Origin: Forficula auricularia
Taxonomy: Eukaryota; Arthropoda; Insecta; Dermaptera; Forficulidae
DNA length: 64,000 nt
Assembly (NCBI GenBank): GCA_024734495.1
Contig: JALMQS010000887.1
Span: 1,639,228-1,703,227 of the forward strand
Direction of reading: 5' to 3'
Shown here: positions 23,390-34,326 of the stretch, piece after piece
Numbering within the stretch: position 1 is the stretch's first letter
Layout: every line of letters begins with the position of its first letter
Translations under genes and position numbers: made by a program
Notes under the pieces: generated by a model
Told to the model about the DNA's origin: nothing
Databases searched by the model: none
What the model saw: the letters and a program-made list of their open reading frames with translations, nothing else

Positions 23390-24020
23390 TGTATTATTAA
23401 AAAAGACTGATGATGAAGTTCAAACCTTCGAAACTATCGTCTCTGGCAAATAAATTATATAGATAATATATACATATCAGTGGCGGTTGGGGTCCAAAAA
23501 AGTACCCTTCGTTTTTTGAAATTTTATTTTAATTTTAGCTTTTTTTTGCAAATTTCATCCAATACGGCATCATTTTCGTTATTATTTAAATTTAATATTA
23601 GATTATAAAAAAATATATTTTGGGACCTTCGCCCCAAATGGATACTGCTTTGTGTGATTGAGGGTAGAAGTCAGAAATTAAATCTTATGACTTAAACTCC
23701 ACATTCTCTGAGATGGATATCGATCATCTTCCACAATGAATAAGCCTGTTCTATAAGAAAATCAAAAATTTCTCCTAATTCTATTGGTATAAGCAAGCTA
23801 TGTCTTGTCTATAGCACTCTTAGTTATTTCCGATATCTTATATATTGAGAGTTCTTAGAAATAGATTAGTCCAAAGATTCTCTAATCATCTTTATTTTTT
23901 TCTTTTTATATACTTACTATTTCAATAGTTACTCAGCGAGAACAATTTCTATTCGACTAAAACTCTTCTGAACTTGTCTTTGAGATGCTTGAACTGGAAT
24001 ATATACCTACCATGCATTTA
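23390..24020 (+). mobile_element. composite element with hammerhead, copy 1
   Basis: The hammerhead at 23407-23441, a short AT tract, CAGTGGCGGTTGG and about 500 bp of further sequence are all repeated in the same order at 41505-42080. The two copies form one element type, or one event duplicated both parts together. No frame of note. Confidence 0.6.
23407..23441 (+). ncRNA. hammerhead ribozyme motif, family i
   Basis: CTGATGA (23407-23413), one extra base, stem II GAAG/CTTC around a seven-base loop, GAAA (23430-23433), stem III C-TATC-G closed by one pair, then TC. All core bases are present. Stem III is weaker than in the 6295 copy. Confidence 0.6.
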
Positions 24021-24069
24021 AATATGTGTTCTACAAATTTTTGGCAGAACTGACAACACTGTTTAATAC

Positions 24070-24330
24070 TTTTTTTAATGATTTGATTCGATAAGGAGTT
24101 ACACCAAGAAGGTGCATACCCTAAAGGCCTAGATTGGCCCATCCATTGCGAAAACAAGAAGAGGTTTTATGGTTTGTGTAAGAGTCGAAGATTTCTCTGG
24201 TTGTGGGTCTTAGAGAGTTTAAAGTTAACGGTCGCGGAGTTAACAGTGGTAGCAAGTGAGTTTCAGTCTCTGGAAGTCATATGGATAAACTACTTGATGA
24301 AGATGTGTAAATAAAAAAGGTTAATCTTGT
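24070..24330 (-). mobile_element. LINE 3'-region fragment
   Basis: GTTACACCAAGAAGGTGCATACC, then a GTGGGTCTT stretch, then CATATGGATAAAC parallel the 26.8-27.0 kb and 27.8-28.0 kb copies of the jockey-like LINE, but strongly diverged. A similar scrap occurs at 61590-61700. Confidence 0.4.
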
Positions 24331-24439
24331 GCAATGTTTTTATAAAATCTATGTCTTTTTAGATTAGAGTATTATTTAATGCTCAAAGCTGTTCATCTTT
24401 TGTTTTTCACTTTAGTTGGAACAGCTACAACAAAAGTGA

Positions 24440-25140
24440 CAAATGACAATAAGAATCTAATGTATTCAATAATATTTAAGTGTGGGTGGTTGTGCGCCCC
24501 TTTTGGTGTCCCATTATGATGCCGAGTGGCTGCTTAAGATACAATTCTGTATCCCTTGCGCGCGATTCTCGACCTAATGAACGTTTTGCAGGATTTAAGG
24601 CGCCCTAACTCCCCCTTTTCAGCCACTTTCCCCTCAGAGAAAAGGAGCGCATTACGCCACTAATGAAGACTAATGACTTATAATCCTGAGTTCATTTAAT
24701 ATCACCCGCACCCTCTTTTCGACTTTATGTGGCTCCGAGCATTCCTTAACAACAAACAATGCATCCGTTGAAATGGTAAAAGAGGGCGTCGGGTTGTAGA
24801 AGACTACACAGAGCCCAAGTTTTTTTTTTAAGGAAAAAAGAGCGTGTCTTAGATAAGACCCGAAAGGCTTTCTTTCGATTTCGTGAAATAAAAGACTCTT
24901 GATAGATGGAAAAATAAAGGGAAAAAAAACTCGGGTGGGATGAAGAGGAACTAAAGAATAAAGACGAGTATAGTTACAAACAAACGAACTGAGGGAGAGA
25001 ATGAAAGGGGTTAGAGAAGTGGTGAAAGGGGAGGAAATAGGATTAAAAATTAAAAATGTATTTGACAGGATAATCTCATGATAGATGAGGTGTGACTTGA
25101 AAGCCAAGGAAATTTTTAATAGAGTGCGGGGGTGTGAAGA
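24440..25140. other. unique island
   Basis: Mixed composition to 24660, then purine-rich plus strand to 25140. The minus-strand frame at 24670-25107 (145 codons) is long only because this strand is pyrimidine-rich. Its product is Phe/Ser/Leu-rich with no domain I recognise. Confidence 0.3.
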
Positions 25141-26003
25141 ATTAAGTGATGAGGAATTTCATCCAAAAGCATCACAGGGATTATATTTTATAATACAGAA
25201 CCACCTCTCTCCAACAATGCAAATAGTGAAATTTATAAAAAATGTAAATTAACTATTCGCAGATATATGGGTATATGAAACATAAATCTGAATTACATAC
25301 CATGACACACAGGCAATTAATTGAAGAATAGAAAAACTTTCTTGAGTTGAAACTTGGGGAATTAGGATATTAGCTGAGTTTAAGTACCAGTTAGTTCAGA
25401 TGAGTTATACTCTATAGAAAACCCAAAGTTTCATCTCTTAATTCTGAAGAAGTTTTCGAATGCTGATAAAGTCATTTCAGATCTTGTTTAATATCTGTTT
25501 GAAAATGTACTCTTTTGGGTCTTGTCAAATGAAACTTTGCTTATAGGTACTAATCGAAATATCAATACATAAATATTCTTCTCTGAATGTTGGTAGGGTT
25601 TTTGAACTAATTTTTTTTTTTTTTTTTATTTTAGAGGAAAATGTTATTTTGTTTATTTTTTGTTTAAAGTAGTAAATAAATACCGAAATAAAATACAATA
25701 GACAAAGTAAATAATAAGCAAAAACAGAGAACTAGAAATCTAATTCTGTTTATTTAATTTATGGTTTGTTTAAATCAAGGAATTTGTTGTCTGAATTTTT
25801 TTTCGAAAAGGGTTGTTTTTCTAAATAAACTTTTGCATCCAAAACATACTTTAACAAACAGTGATACAACTTTTGAAATATTTAAAAAAGCGGCCAAGTG
25901 CAATTTGGACTCAATGATGGAAAAACTTGTTTTTAATCGTACAATATTCTAGTTTATTCCCGAGGTTCCAGCTTCTTTTCTTTTTCTTTTATTCTTTTAT
26001 AAC

Positions 26004-26043
26004 GAGCTTCGGAGGGCGTGACGAAGGCACGCCCTCAAAGCTC
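26004..26043. other. strong GC hairpin
   Basis: GAGCT, GAGGGCGTG, seven-base loop, CACGCCCTC and AGCTC pair over 14 bp with a small internal loop. It is isolated in AT-rich DNA. The function and element type are unknown. Confidence 0.5.
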
Positions 26044-26498
26044 GGCCCTCTGAGCTGGTGACCTGGCGGGCAGCGTTTCGGTCCAAAAATTTTATTCCTC
26101 TTAAAAAACCACACTCCAAATGTATACCCGTAAACTACCGAAAATAGATCGTCTCTTAAAAGTTTCGCCTCTTTAATTTTTGAGTGGCGAGGGGGGGGGG
26201 GGAAGAATAATTATCAATATATTTAATGTTTCTTAATTTAAAATGAATTGGAGTCTTTCATTTCAAAATTCGAGTCCAAATTACAATTATATTTCAAATT
26301 TGCCTGGTTAATGAAAATCGATTGGAGCCATCAGTTTAAAATCCGAGCTGACAATTATATTTCAAATTCGCCTCGTTAATTAATATATATTTAATGTTTC
26401 TTAATTTAAAATTTATTGGTGTTTTTTCATTTTCATTCGAGTTCAAATGAATACAATATTATCTCGACATAAAGTCTAAATCAAAAATATATAGTAAT

Positions 26499-26640
26499 AA
26501 AACTAAGATACGAGGTAGGTTTCACAAAAAAGAAATAAAACAAAATTGAGTTTTGTTTTATTTCTTTTTTGTGAAACTTACCTCGTATCTTAGTTTTATT
26601 ATTATATTAAAATGTTTCACCTAGAACCAACACCGAACTC
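26499..26640. mobile_element. Penelope-like compact hairpin (family ii)
   Basis: Arms 26499-26545 and 26551-26597 are nearly perfect inverted copies separated by only about 5 bases. The ribozyme centre seen in sister copies at 23040 and 57300 has been deleted. The usual ATGTTTCACCTAGAACC end follows. Confidence 0.75.
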
Positions 26641-27060
26641 CTTAAAAGTTATTAAAAATATATAGTTTTAGTAACAGAAATCAAGATATAAATATTAATT
26701 TTGCATTGGTGTAATGGCTAGAGATGATGCCCTTAGTTCAAGAGTTCTTAGGCAAGAGGGTAATTTTTTTAAAGAAAATTCTCTTAGCGTTGTTACAAAT
26801 TAATCTAGGCTCTTATTCTTTTATAATGATATTGATACAAGAAGAAGTTGCACCAAAAAGGTACAACACCTCAGTAGTCCGCGGTGGATCCTTTATGGTG
26901 AAAATAACAAGAGATTTAGTGATTTGGTAGGAGTTGAAGGTTTCTGTGGATGCGGGTCTTGAAAGATCGAAGGTTATAAGTTGCTAGGAAGACGGTCGGA
27001 GGAAGAAAGTTCCATTCTCTAGATGTCATAGGAATAAACGAATTGGTTGAATGTTCTTTC
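26640..27060 (-). mobile_element. LINE 3' fragment, duplicated
   Basis: Nearly identical to 27625-28050, including GCATTGGTGTAATGGCTAGAG and GTCCGCGGTGGATCC. On the minus strand this is the tail of the LINE coding region and its 3' UTR. Confidence 0.7.
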
Positions 27061-27132
27061 GGCTAGTATCAAATTTAAGCGCGTAGGGGTGTTGAATCTT
27101 ATAAAATCGCGTATTTCCCGGAAATATTTGTT

Positions 27133-27247
27133 CCTAAATAAAATAAATTCACTTTTCAATATTATATAGTGGTTGATTTTTGAAAAATTCCATCTTTTTT
27201 CAAAAAAGAAACTCAAAAAAGATGCTTAAATCTTTACATTAATCATT
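27133..27247. repeat. 115-bp direct repeat, copy 1
   Basis: AATAAATTCACTTTTCAATA to CTTTACATTAATCA is repeated at 27506-27620. Together with the LINE-tail duplication this shows a local segmental duplication. Confidence 0.8.
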
Positions 27248-27384
27248 TAAATATAGGAACCGACACTGAAAATACTTTTCAAGTTTAGCCTGATTTTTGA
27301 CTATTCCATTCGAGTTGAAAGGAGTGAAAAATTTGTAAGCTTTATTCTCTTGCATACATGTTGCATATCGGACTGAGAGATTTG

Positions 27385-27455
27385 TCTTAAGGGTTTGGCT
27401 AACAGCCCGGCAAGCTTAGTTAGCGCTTGGGTTCGATTCCCAAGGGGACGAAACC
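27385..27455 (+). mobile_element. tRNA-like SINE head
   Basis: GCTTGGGTTCGATTCCCAAG forms a perfect T arm with a B box, preceded by a diverged A-box region. It lies between the two copies of the direct repeat. A tRNA gene is unlikely because the acceptor arm is missing. Confidence 0.4.
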
Positions 27456-27505
27456 CTCTGATATGCAATGTAAAAATATTTCTACTAAAATCTTTGATTT
27501 GTTCT

Positions 27506-27620
27506 AAATAAAAATAAAATTCACTTTTCAATATTATATAATTGGTTGATTTTTGAAAAAATTCCATCTTTTTCAAAAAAAGAAACTCAAAAAAAGATGC
27601 TTAAATCTTTACATTAATCA
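27506..27620. repeat. 115-bp direct repeat, copy 2
   Basis: Partner of 27133-27247, almost identical. Confidence 0.8.
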
Positions 27621-27624
27621 AAAA

Positions 27625-28195
27625 TATATAGTTTTGAGAATACAACAGAAATCCAAGATATAAATATTAATTTTTGCATTGGTGTAATGGCTAGAGCTGA
27701 TGCCCTTAGTTCAAGAGTTCTTAGGCAAGAGGGTAATTTTTTAAAAGAAAATTCTCTTAGCGTTGTTACAAATTAATCTAGGCTCTTATTCTTTTATAAT
27801 GATATTGATACAAGAGAAGTTGCACCAAAAAAGGTACAACACCTCACTAGTCCGCGGTGGATCCTTTATGGTGAAAATAATAAGAGATTTAGTTGATTTG
27901 GTAGGAGTTGAAGGTTTCTGTGGATGCGGGTCGTGAAAGATCGAAAAGGTTATAGGGTGCTAGGAAGACGGTCGGAGGAAGAACGTTCCATTCTCTAGAT
28001 GTCATAGGGAATAAACGAATTGGTTGAATGTTCTTTCGGCTAGTATCAAATTTAAGCGCGTAGGGGTGTTGAATCTTAGAAAATCGCGTATTTCCCGGAA
28101 ATGAAGCCTTTGGCGGGATTAATGATTTTATCTCGTCGGAACAAAAAGCCATGATAATATCTATAAATAAACTTGCAACGGATCGTTGCTAAACT
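27625..28195 (-). pseudogene. C-terminal remnant of jockey/CR1-like LINE reverse transcriptase
   Basis: On the minus strand the frame runs from about 28195 (ASLFIDIIMAFCSDEI) through SLIPPKASFPGNTRF and QHPYALKF to FPMTSREWNVLPPTVF and NLFDLSRP. It stops near 27892. This is the typical C-terminal tail of LINE RT proteins, where families read 'HPY-----R----SFIPR---WN-LP--VF----L--F'. In intact elements it lies downstream of the RT palm and thumb. No RT active site is here. The upstream part of the same gene appears at 28690-29065, separated by inserted DNA. The product is certainly non-functional. Confidence 0.7.
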
Positions 28196-28199
28196 TTAT

Positions 28200-28680
28200 C
28201 CAAATTCATTTGAAATATTAATTTGTTCTAGAGTAAAGTAATTTAAAATATAATTTTACTAAAAACTTTATTTATCCTTTTTTGTGGGTCCAAAGGTACT
28301 TAATTAGGATATAGAATTTCATCAAAATTGGTTAAGTCATTTTCAAGATATTTAGAAAAAACTAAAAAAGTACTGAAATAAAGTACTAATGTTTGTGGAC
28401 CGATATGTACCAAAAACTAATCAGCGCTTCATTTTGTTAAAATACTGGTATGTTTTCAATTTCAATTCATTCGGTGCAACGGTGTGGAAAAATTCGTGGA
28501 CGAAAAAAACGATAACACACACATACATACATCCATCCCCACGCACTTCCAAAAAAATGGCACTTTTTGGCCTCTCGGCGAGATCCCAGGTAATTTTTGG
28601 CAAAACCGTCACGTGCTAAAATTCAATCTCATTGAATACTTCAATTTGTGACCTTAATTGAGTCCATGGGTTCCGTAGTC
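28200..28680. other. insert between LINE halves
   Basis: AT-rich sequence plus a block with ACACACATACATACATCC and CACTTTTTGGCCTCTCGG, loosely like the start of the family G repeat. It interrupts the LINE relic, so it inserted later or marks a rearrangement. Confidence 0.35.
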
Positions 28681-28689
28681 TTTACCTGA

Positions 28690-29065
28690 GGACCCTTTGA
28701 AGTCGCACTTGCCGCGAGAGCGATTCCAATACTTTCTCCCATGCTTCGCATTGGATAAAGTAAAAAGTTAAAAGGCCGAGACAGATCTAGGATGGGCTAA
28801 GGAGTCGAGAATGTCAGTTAATGCTGGACCTCCTATCAGTCTGATAGCCTGCCTTAATTGCATCCAAGGCAGAAATAAAATGCTTGGAGGCTCCTCTCCA
28901 CAAATGCAAGCAATATTCGAGTCAGGGGCGAATTTGAGCCTTCTTTAAGGGAAGAAATTGAGTGATGTGGGTGAAAAAGCGTTTGGTCCTGAAAAGAAAG
29001 CCAAGCTCACTTGCTCCAGTTTTTGCTACTGAGATAATATGGTCATTCCATTGCTTCGGTTCCGA
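28690..29065 (-). pseudogene. RT thumb-region remnant of the same LINE
   Basis: Minus-strand translation from about 29065 reads WNDHIISVAKTGASELGFLF, then KKAQIRP, a stop, LEYCLHLWRGASKHF and ALDAIK. After that the frame is lost. The consensus in jockey/CR1-type LINEs is near 'LYKAQIRP-LEYCSHLWGGAS', so the match is clear despite one stop and a frameshift. With 27625-28195 it forms one broken LINE in minus orientation. Exact clade not decided. Confidence 0.7.
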
Positions 29066-29459
29066 ATTCTGAAACCTTATTCAAGTGATATAGATTTATT
29101 TTTAGCCATTGTTTTAGTCATATATGCTGAGAACATTTGGTTGGTTATTTATCCAAAAACTTGTTGCTTTATTTGAATGATCATATTAAGTGAGCTTTCA
29201 ATATGTCAAGGCATATATAAATCGATGAATATATTAATAAATACTCCTACATTTATTCGACATATCTTGTATTTTTAAAGTTATACAGAAAATGAAACAA
29301 AAATTGCTGATACTCTCTGATTTGATTTATTTTCAAATCTCAAATTCTATATTCTTTTTTCCATATTTCAAGTATTACTTAATAAATCCAATTTCGTATT
29401 TATATTTTGTTTTATTATTTGTTTATTTATTTGTTATTTGTGTATTGCTTTTTATTCGG

Positions 29460-29700
29460 AAATATAATTTAGCATCAACGTAGCGGGAAGATTGACATTC
29501 TTTGAAAAGCCTCCCCATTTTTTTCTTGCTTGCTTTTGGAAAAATCTTACCGCCCCCCCTCCCCCTCCTTGCCAAGCACTTGCATAATCCGATTGACTTT
29601 TGCCTGCCAGCAACGAATTCATATCCCGAGAAAAGCTTTCGAAACATTTATTGATGGATCACTAGTATTGAGTGAGGGTTGAAAGAAGAAAAAAATACGT
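29460..29700. other. unique island
   Basis: Less AT-rich, with poly-C tracts on the plus strand near 29551-29570. No repeat partner and no recognised coding. Confidence 0.25.
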
Positions 29701-29829
29701 GAGGGGGTGGCAGAGAGAGAGGGATGGCTTTTTACTAGTATTATACTATCTCCTGAGGGTGGATTTATTGTTTTTTAAAAGCAAATGGAATTTTAGTTAG
29801 GCTCGGATAGCAATCAGACTGATAATTTT

Positions 29830-30510
29830 TAAGAAAAAAATAAAATCGACTTCAAAAAATTAAATGCAACAAATAAAATACACTAAAAGGTATATTATCT
29901 TATTTACTTACAACTAAACAACGAAATATTAACATGAAATTACTTTTTGAAGTCAGTGCCAAACATATACCTTTTATGAATCGCACTTAGTACGTTTGGA
30001 GGGTATGCTCGCTTATAGGTATAGTTTGTTAGGTACCGACTTCAAAAAGTAATTTCATGTTAATATTTCGTCGTTGAGTTGTAACTAAATAAGATAATAA
30101 TTATTTTATACTTTTTAGTGTATTTATTTGTTGAATTTAATTTTTTGAAGTCGGTTTTATTTTTCTTAAAAATTATTTTTATTTTTCTCTTTTTAGTGAT
30201 GTTATTAATAGTGATCATATCATCAGAACTTTACCAAATTAATATGGCACCATCCCTAAGATACCCCCTTTCCAATAAAAAAAGAATCATCGAAATCGGT
30301 TCATCAACAAAGAAGCTAAGCCTGAACAAACCTAACAAAAAAGGTCTAATACCAATAAAAAAAATGGGACCAATCGGAAGCTAGACTGAACCCAATGAAA
30401 TTTTTTTTTCAAAATCGGTTCACAATTGGCGGCGATATGAGGTAACATAGACACAAAAAAAAAATTCTGTCGAATAGAGAACCTCCTCCTTTTTTGAAGT
30501 CGGTTAAAAA
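29830..30510. mobile_element. family F element, left-truncated
   Basis: Contains the palindromic unit seen twice in 12032-14629 (inverted CGACTTCAAAAA arms at about 29848 and 30145). The right arm to CTTTTTTGAAGTCGG and TTAA (ends about 30506) follows. The long left arm is missing. Confidence 0.65.
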
Positions 30511-30564
30511 GAGACATATAGTTCGTGTCTTTGAAGGAAGCCTACTCAGTTGTAAAACTAACCC

Positions 30565-30640
30565 CAATTTTCAGGGTTCCGTACAAAGGCAGTACAGGAC
30601 CCTTTTGGAACAATAATATCTGTCTGTCTGTCTGTCAAAG
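30565..30640. repeat. GGGTTCCGTAC-type repeat end with CTGT microsatellite
   Basis: CAGGGTTCCGTACAAAGGC, a mirrored GGACCCTTTTGGAAC, then (CTGT)n. This resembles a dispersed repeat common in insect genomes. Related scraps may occur at 39495 and 47605. Confidence 0.45.
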
Positions 30641-30858
30641 GATTAGAGACTGAAGACGTAAAGATGTAAACTTGAAATTTAGAAGTTATTGGTATGTATT
30701 TATTTAGTTATTTTGTCATTTTGCGAGGGTCGAATTTTATGTGAGGTCCAAAATAATTTTATTATCAAACTCCATCGCACCTATATTATTTAGTGAATTA
30801 AGTAAGTTAGCAGGTATTTGGACGGGAAAGTAGAAAATCAAAAAATTCTCATTGATTT

Positions 30859-30895
30859 ACACAACGTTTTCCCAATTTTGTTTCGGCTTCATCAG
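30859..30895 (-). pseudogene. hammerhead motif, family iii, inactive arm
   Basis: Minus-strand CTGATGA (30889-30895) and stem II 5' side GCC are kept. The 3' side is GGG in place of GGC, and GAAA has become AAAA. Loss of the catalytic G predicts no cleavage. Confidence 0.55.
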
Positions 30896-31167
30896 GCGTC
30901 TAAAAAAGCAAAAAATAGAGTTTTAGAAAAATTACATATATATAAAAGTTACATCATTTTTTCTCTTTTTCTTTTTTTCAACATTGATTTAATTCAGAAA
31001 TATGTGCATACTTATCTGTTTATATCTTATAAATAAATTATAATCATTGAGGTATGTTATGTGTCATATTCTTTGTTGATTGAGTGAGAAAAGAAAGAAA
31101 AAATTATGTAATATTTAAATATACTATGTAATTACTCTGAAAATCTCCTTTTTGCTTTTTTAGACGC

Positions 31168-31205
31168 CTGATGAAGCCGAAATAAAATTGGCGAAACGTT
31201 GCGTA
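31168..31205 (+). ncRNA. hammerhead ribozyme motif, family iii
   Basis: CTGATGA (31168-31174), one extra base, stem II GCC/GGC (31176-31178 with 31190-31192) around an 11-base loop, GAAA (31193-31196), a two-pair stem III CG-TTG-CG, then TA as the predicted cleavage dinucleotide. Confidence 0.55.
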
Positions 31206-31245
31206 AATCGATGAGAATTATAATGCCTGCTAACATACTTAATTC

Positions 31246-31919
31246 AATAAATTATTTCAGGGCTCAAAGTCCAATGATTACTAGTACATTTTAATTTGTA
31301 ACACTCTCTCATAATAATCCCTCAACAGTAGCTTTTAAGGAGGTCCTTTCGCTCCAGTTGAGTCAAAAGAAGTGTAGTATCTAATATTTAATAAAATAAG
31401 TTAAAAAATACAAATGAAAAATAATAGAATTAAAAAAATTAATAGTATGAAAGTCGTAAATGTTTGAAATAAAAACAATTATAAAAAATAATTAAATAGA
31501 TAGTTTGATTTATTCAAATCAGCTGATAAAAACTCTTGTATGATTTGGCAATTCGTTGTATTAATTCTGTTTATGTTTACATCCAAACATAGCATTTTTG
31601 TGATTTTTTAACGTAAATTTCTCACTAAATTCGTCGGTCAAAGATATATTTATTGCAAAAAAAGAAACCTGCATGTTTCAAAAATCTAATTTTTAGTTTT
31701 TTTTTAACTTTATCTATTCAACTAATAGTAGTATAATTCAAAAGAAAGTGTCAACATCTTAATTTTCCATAATACTCTAAGAAAATGTTTACATTTTAAA
31801 AAATTTGCTCAGTAATGTGTGATTGAAACTTCACCACAAAATAGATAGAGGCTTAAGCTATTGTAAAAAATTAAGTTTTAGTTATAATCTATTGGCGACA
31901 AAATTACCTCTTTAAATAA
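31246..31919. other. unassigned AT-rich sequence
   Basis: No gene or repeat end recognised. Confidence 0.4.
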
Positions 31920-32110
31920 AATTATCAAATAAAAATCGAAGTAAGCTGATATTTCTAATAAAATAGTCTCATAAATAAATTAATTGCTAATGGACCCAAA
32001 GTGGGGGGGGGTTCTTTCGTTAATAATTATAAATTATTTTAATTCAATATTAAATAAAGGAGTGGCTAGGTTTATGGTAAAGTCATCTGGATGGCCACAT
32101 CAGTTTATTT
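31920..32110 (-). mobile_element. family D fragment
   Basis: Inverted relative to 44530-44650. It shares the GGACCCAAAG and TAATTGCTAATGG region and ends in TTTATGGTAAAGTCATCTGG, the family D terminus. Confidence 0.55.
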
Positions 32111-32574
32111 TTTTATATAATCTGTAAGTATGTTTGTATTATTTCTCTTTCATTTCAACTTTATGAGTTATTTTTTTTTCTCAAAATTGCAAAATGACAA
32201 GTTGAAATTAAATAGTCATTTTTACTAAATTTATACCTACACTACGATGCACTCTAATATAAATATCTTCAAAATGCTAATCAATTTCCTCTTGTGTACA
32301 TCCCAAATTCAGTACTCTCTTGATTACCAATAATTATGTTCCAAAATAAAATTTACTAATCAAGATTGATGACAATAATCAACAAATATAGGTGAGTATT
32401 TGATTTATTTTTCTGTTTCACAGATTACAGGTACATACATTTGGTGAGATATTTTTAAAACTACAAAAATTCATAGCTGGAAAATCTAATCTGTCAATAA
32501 CAGGAGTTGACAAAATAAATAAATTATATGCCCTATAAATAAACATTGTTCTACCAACCGTCCCACCCTCCACT

Positions 32575-32705
32575 CTCATCCCCAAACTCAGTTGTTGGTC
32601 TGCTATCGAAACCCACTTTGGAATTTAACCACAAAACCAACCAACTGGCTACTCTCGACCAACCAAACTAAATAACCACAAATTTAGCAACATCCCAATA
32701 CAAAT
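32575..32705. other. CCAAC-rich unique island
   Basis: A cytosine- and adenine-rich plus strand with repeated ACCAACCA-like words. No repeat partner and no recognised gene. Confidence 0.25.
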
Positions 32706-32899
32706 ATACATTTTCTCTTTGGCTAAAATATTATATTCTTACTTTCATCAATTATTTATTAAATTATCGATAACAAATATAGATTTATATTTATATGAAA
32801 TTATTAAAATTCTTCTCATCTTTGGTGAGCTAGAAGTCTTGCAAATTCTGAAACAAAGAAAACATATGGCTGTACTTACTTACTTAGTTACTTAGACGA

Positions 32900-33331
32900 C
32901 CCGTTATTCGATACCTCGATTCGTTGCATCCGGGTCCCAAGGCCACGCAATGAGGCAGGGAATCGGCTTGCAACTTTCTGCTAGGTAAATCGGTTATTTA
33001 TTGGCTCGTTCTTCCAAAAACCAGCTAAACGAAGATGGACGCATATCTTACCAAATGCAATTCACATTACATTCTATGCAACAGACGATCTGTAACCGAT
33101 GTATCAGTTGTTCCATCCTTCAATACGGGTAGTGATCACCGTCTTCTACAAGGAAAATTTCATTTTGATAGAGCTTCTGCTAGGATCACTATTAGAAAAG
33201 GAAGAAAGCCTAGACCAACAATCATAAATGTCGATAGAGTAAAAGATATTGCGGAAGCCACCACATTTTCCGAACTGCGACATTTAAATGACGATTATGA
33301 AAATCATATGGCTGTAGCCTGGATTAATTGA
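32900..33331 (+). pseudogene. RTE LINE endonuclease C-terminal remnant
   Basis: Before 33035, in other frames, the translation includes NERGNRLATFC and FFQKPAKRRWTH. From 33035 a 98-codon frame includes VTDVSVVPSFNTGSDHRLL and then RITIRKGRKPRPT. The SDHR motif is the conserved end of the APE-type endonuclease of RTE retrotransposons, where the His takes part in catalysis. The following basic stretch is the linker toward the reverse transcriptase. Frame changes upstream and a stop at about 33329 show decay. It is a separate copy from the N-terminal fragment at 599-835: different part, opposite strand. Confidence 0.75.
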
Positions 33332-33513
33332 TGAGATTTCATGTGAGTCTTTTGAATTAAAGGAAATTTCCTGTCTAAACGTGATACATACATATTTTCA
33401 TATAAGCTTTCAGAATCCAGAGATCTTCTACTTAATTGGTTGGTGAATAGATTTTGATGAGACAGTCCAAGTTTCAAAAAATAGAGAAAATTATATCAAT
33501 CTTTTTATTTAAA

Positions 33514-33549
33514 GACGACGTTTCGGAGGTTTCTTCCCTCCTTCTTCAG
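33514..33549 (-). ncRNA. hammerhead-like motif, family iv
   Basis: Minus-strand CTGAAGA (33543-33549), one extra base, stem II GGAGG/CCTCC, then GAAA followed by CGTCGTC. The core consensus CTGANGA is met with A at the variable position. Stem III is hard to define, so activity is doubtful. Confidence 0.5.
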
Positions 33550-33710
33550 GGTTTTGAAAGGTCATTGAAGGAAATACAATGTGATATTCCCCTCTGTCTC
33601 CTTTCTCAGTGGCAGTAACAATATTCTTTCTGTTGATAATTAATCAACTGATGTGTTCACCACACGACTTTCACATTTTCATTTATTTGAAATCATCGCA
33701 ACACTACCAA

Positions 33711-33863
33711 TTTACACCTCCTTCCTTTATTTTTTTTTTATTTTCTCAAAAACGGCTCTAACGACTTTTTTTTAAAAATTAGTGTATTTATCAAGTGTCA
33801 TGAGTTATTAGTTGTGTAAAATTTTTAATCCTATTTAAATAAAGGAAGGGGGTGTAAAGTAGG
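33711..33863. repeat. hairpin inside family iv element
   Basis: TTTACACCTCCTTCCTTTATT faces AATAAAGGAAGGGGGTGTAAA around about 100 bases. The flanking CGCAACACTACC and AGGAGTGTCGCGG also pair in part. Confidence 0.6.
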
Positions 33864-33884
33864 AGTGTCGCGGCGCTGTATTCC

Positions 33885-34195
33885 TTCTAGCCTATATCGA
33901 GCTTAAGTTTCGAATTTCGTAGTTCTGAGACTTAAGGTTGCGAAACGCAGGGGGGTATATATGGTACGTATGCACTGAGCAATGGATTTTTGGCCCCTTT
34001 TTGTCCTCTGGGGACCACAATATCCAGTTTTATGTCCCAAATTTGGGTTCCCACTATTAATGGCATCGATTCCTTCCACCTAGAAGTTACAAAATGAAAT
34101 TAACTTTTTTCATCTCTGAGATACAAGCTCTAAAAGAGTCAGGATCCACACAGGGCATCGCAATACTTCCATATTATATTCTATAAATATAAATG
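33885..34195. mobile_element. family G dispersed repeat, copy 1
   Basis: Closely matches 45340-45640, for example GGATTTTTGGCCCCTTTTT and GAGATACAAGCTCT. I do not recognise the element type. It has no meaningful frame. Confidence 0.6.
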
Positions 34196-34289
34196 TGAAA
34201 GTAAAAATTGTAAAATATTGTTACTGCCACTGAGAGAAGAGACAGAGGAGAATGTCAGATTATATTTCCTTCACTGACCTTTCAAAATC

Positions 34290-34326
34290 CGGAAGAAGGA
34301 AGGAAGAAACCTCCAAAACGTCGGCT
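34290..34326 (+). pseudogene. decayed hammerhead-like motif, family iv
   Basis: The mirror of 33514-33549, but CTGAAGA has become CGGAAGA and GAAA has become CAAA. Predicted inactive. Confidence 0.5.

Larger units (their letters stand above)
30795..31245. mobile_element. Penelope-like foldback element (family iii) with two hammerheads
   Basis: Ends GAATTAAGTAAGTTAGCAGG and CCTGCTAACATACTTAATTC are inverted. Inside, CTCATTGATTTACACAACG (about 30848) is mirrored by CGTTGCGTAAATCGATGAG. Each arm carries a hammerhead motif pointing outward. The middle is AT-rich with no useful frame. Confidence 0.7.

Noticed and set aside
24670..25107. Longest open frame in the window (145 codons, minus strand)
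   Set aside because: It exists because the plus strand is purine-rich. The product is low-complexity Phe/Ser/Leu with no domain, no splice context and no homologous copy in the window.
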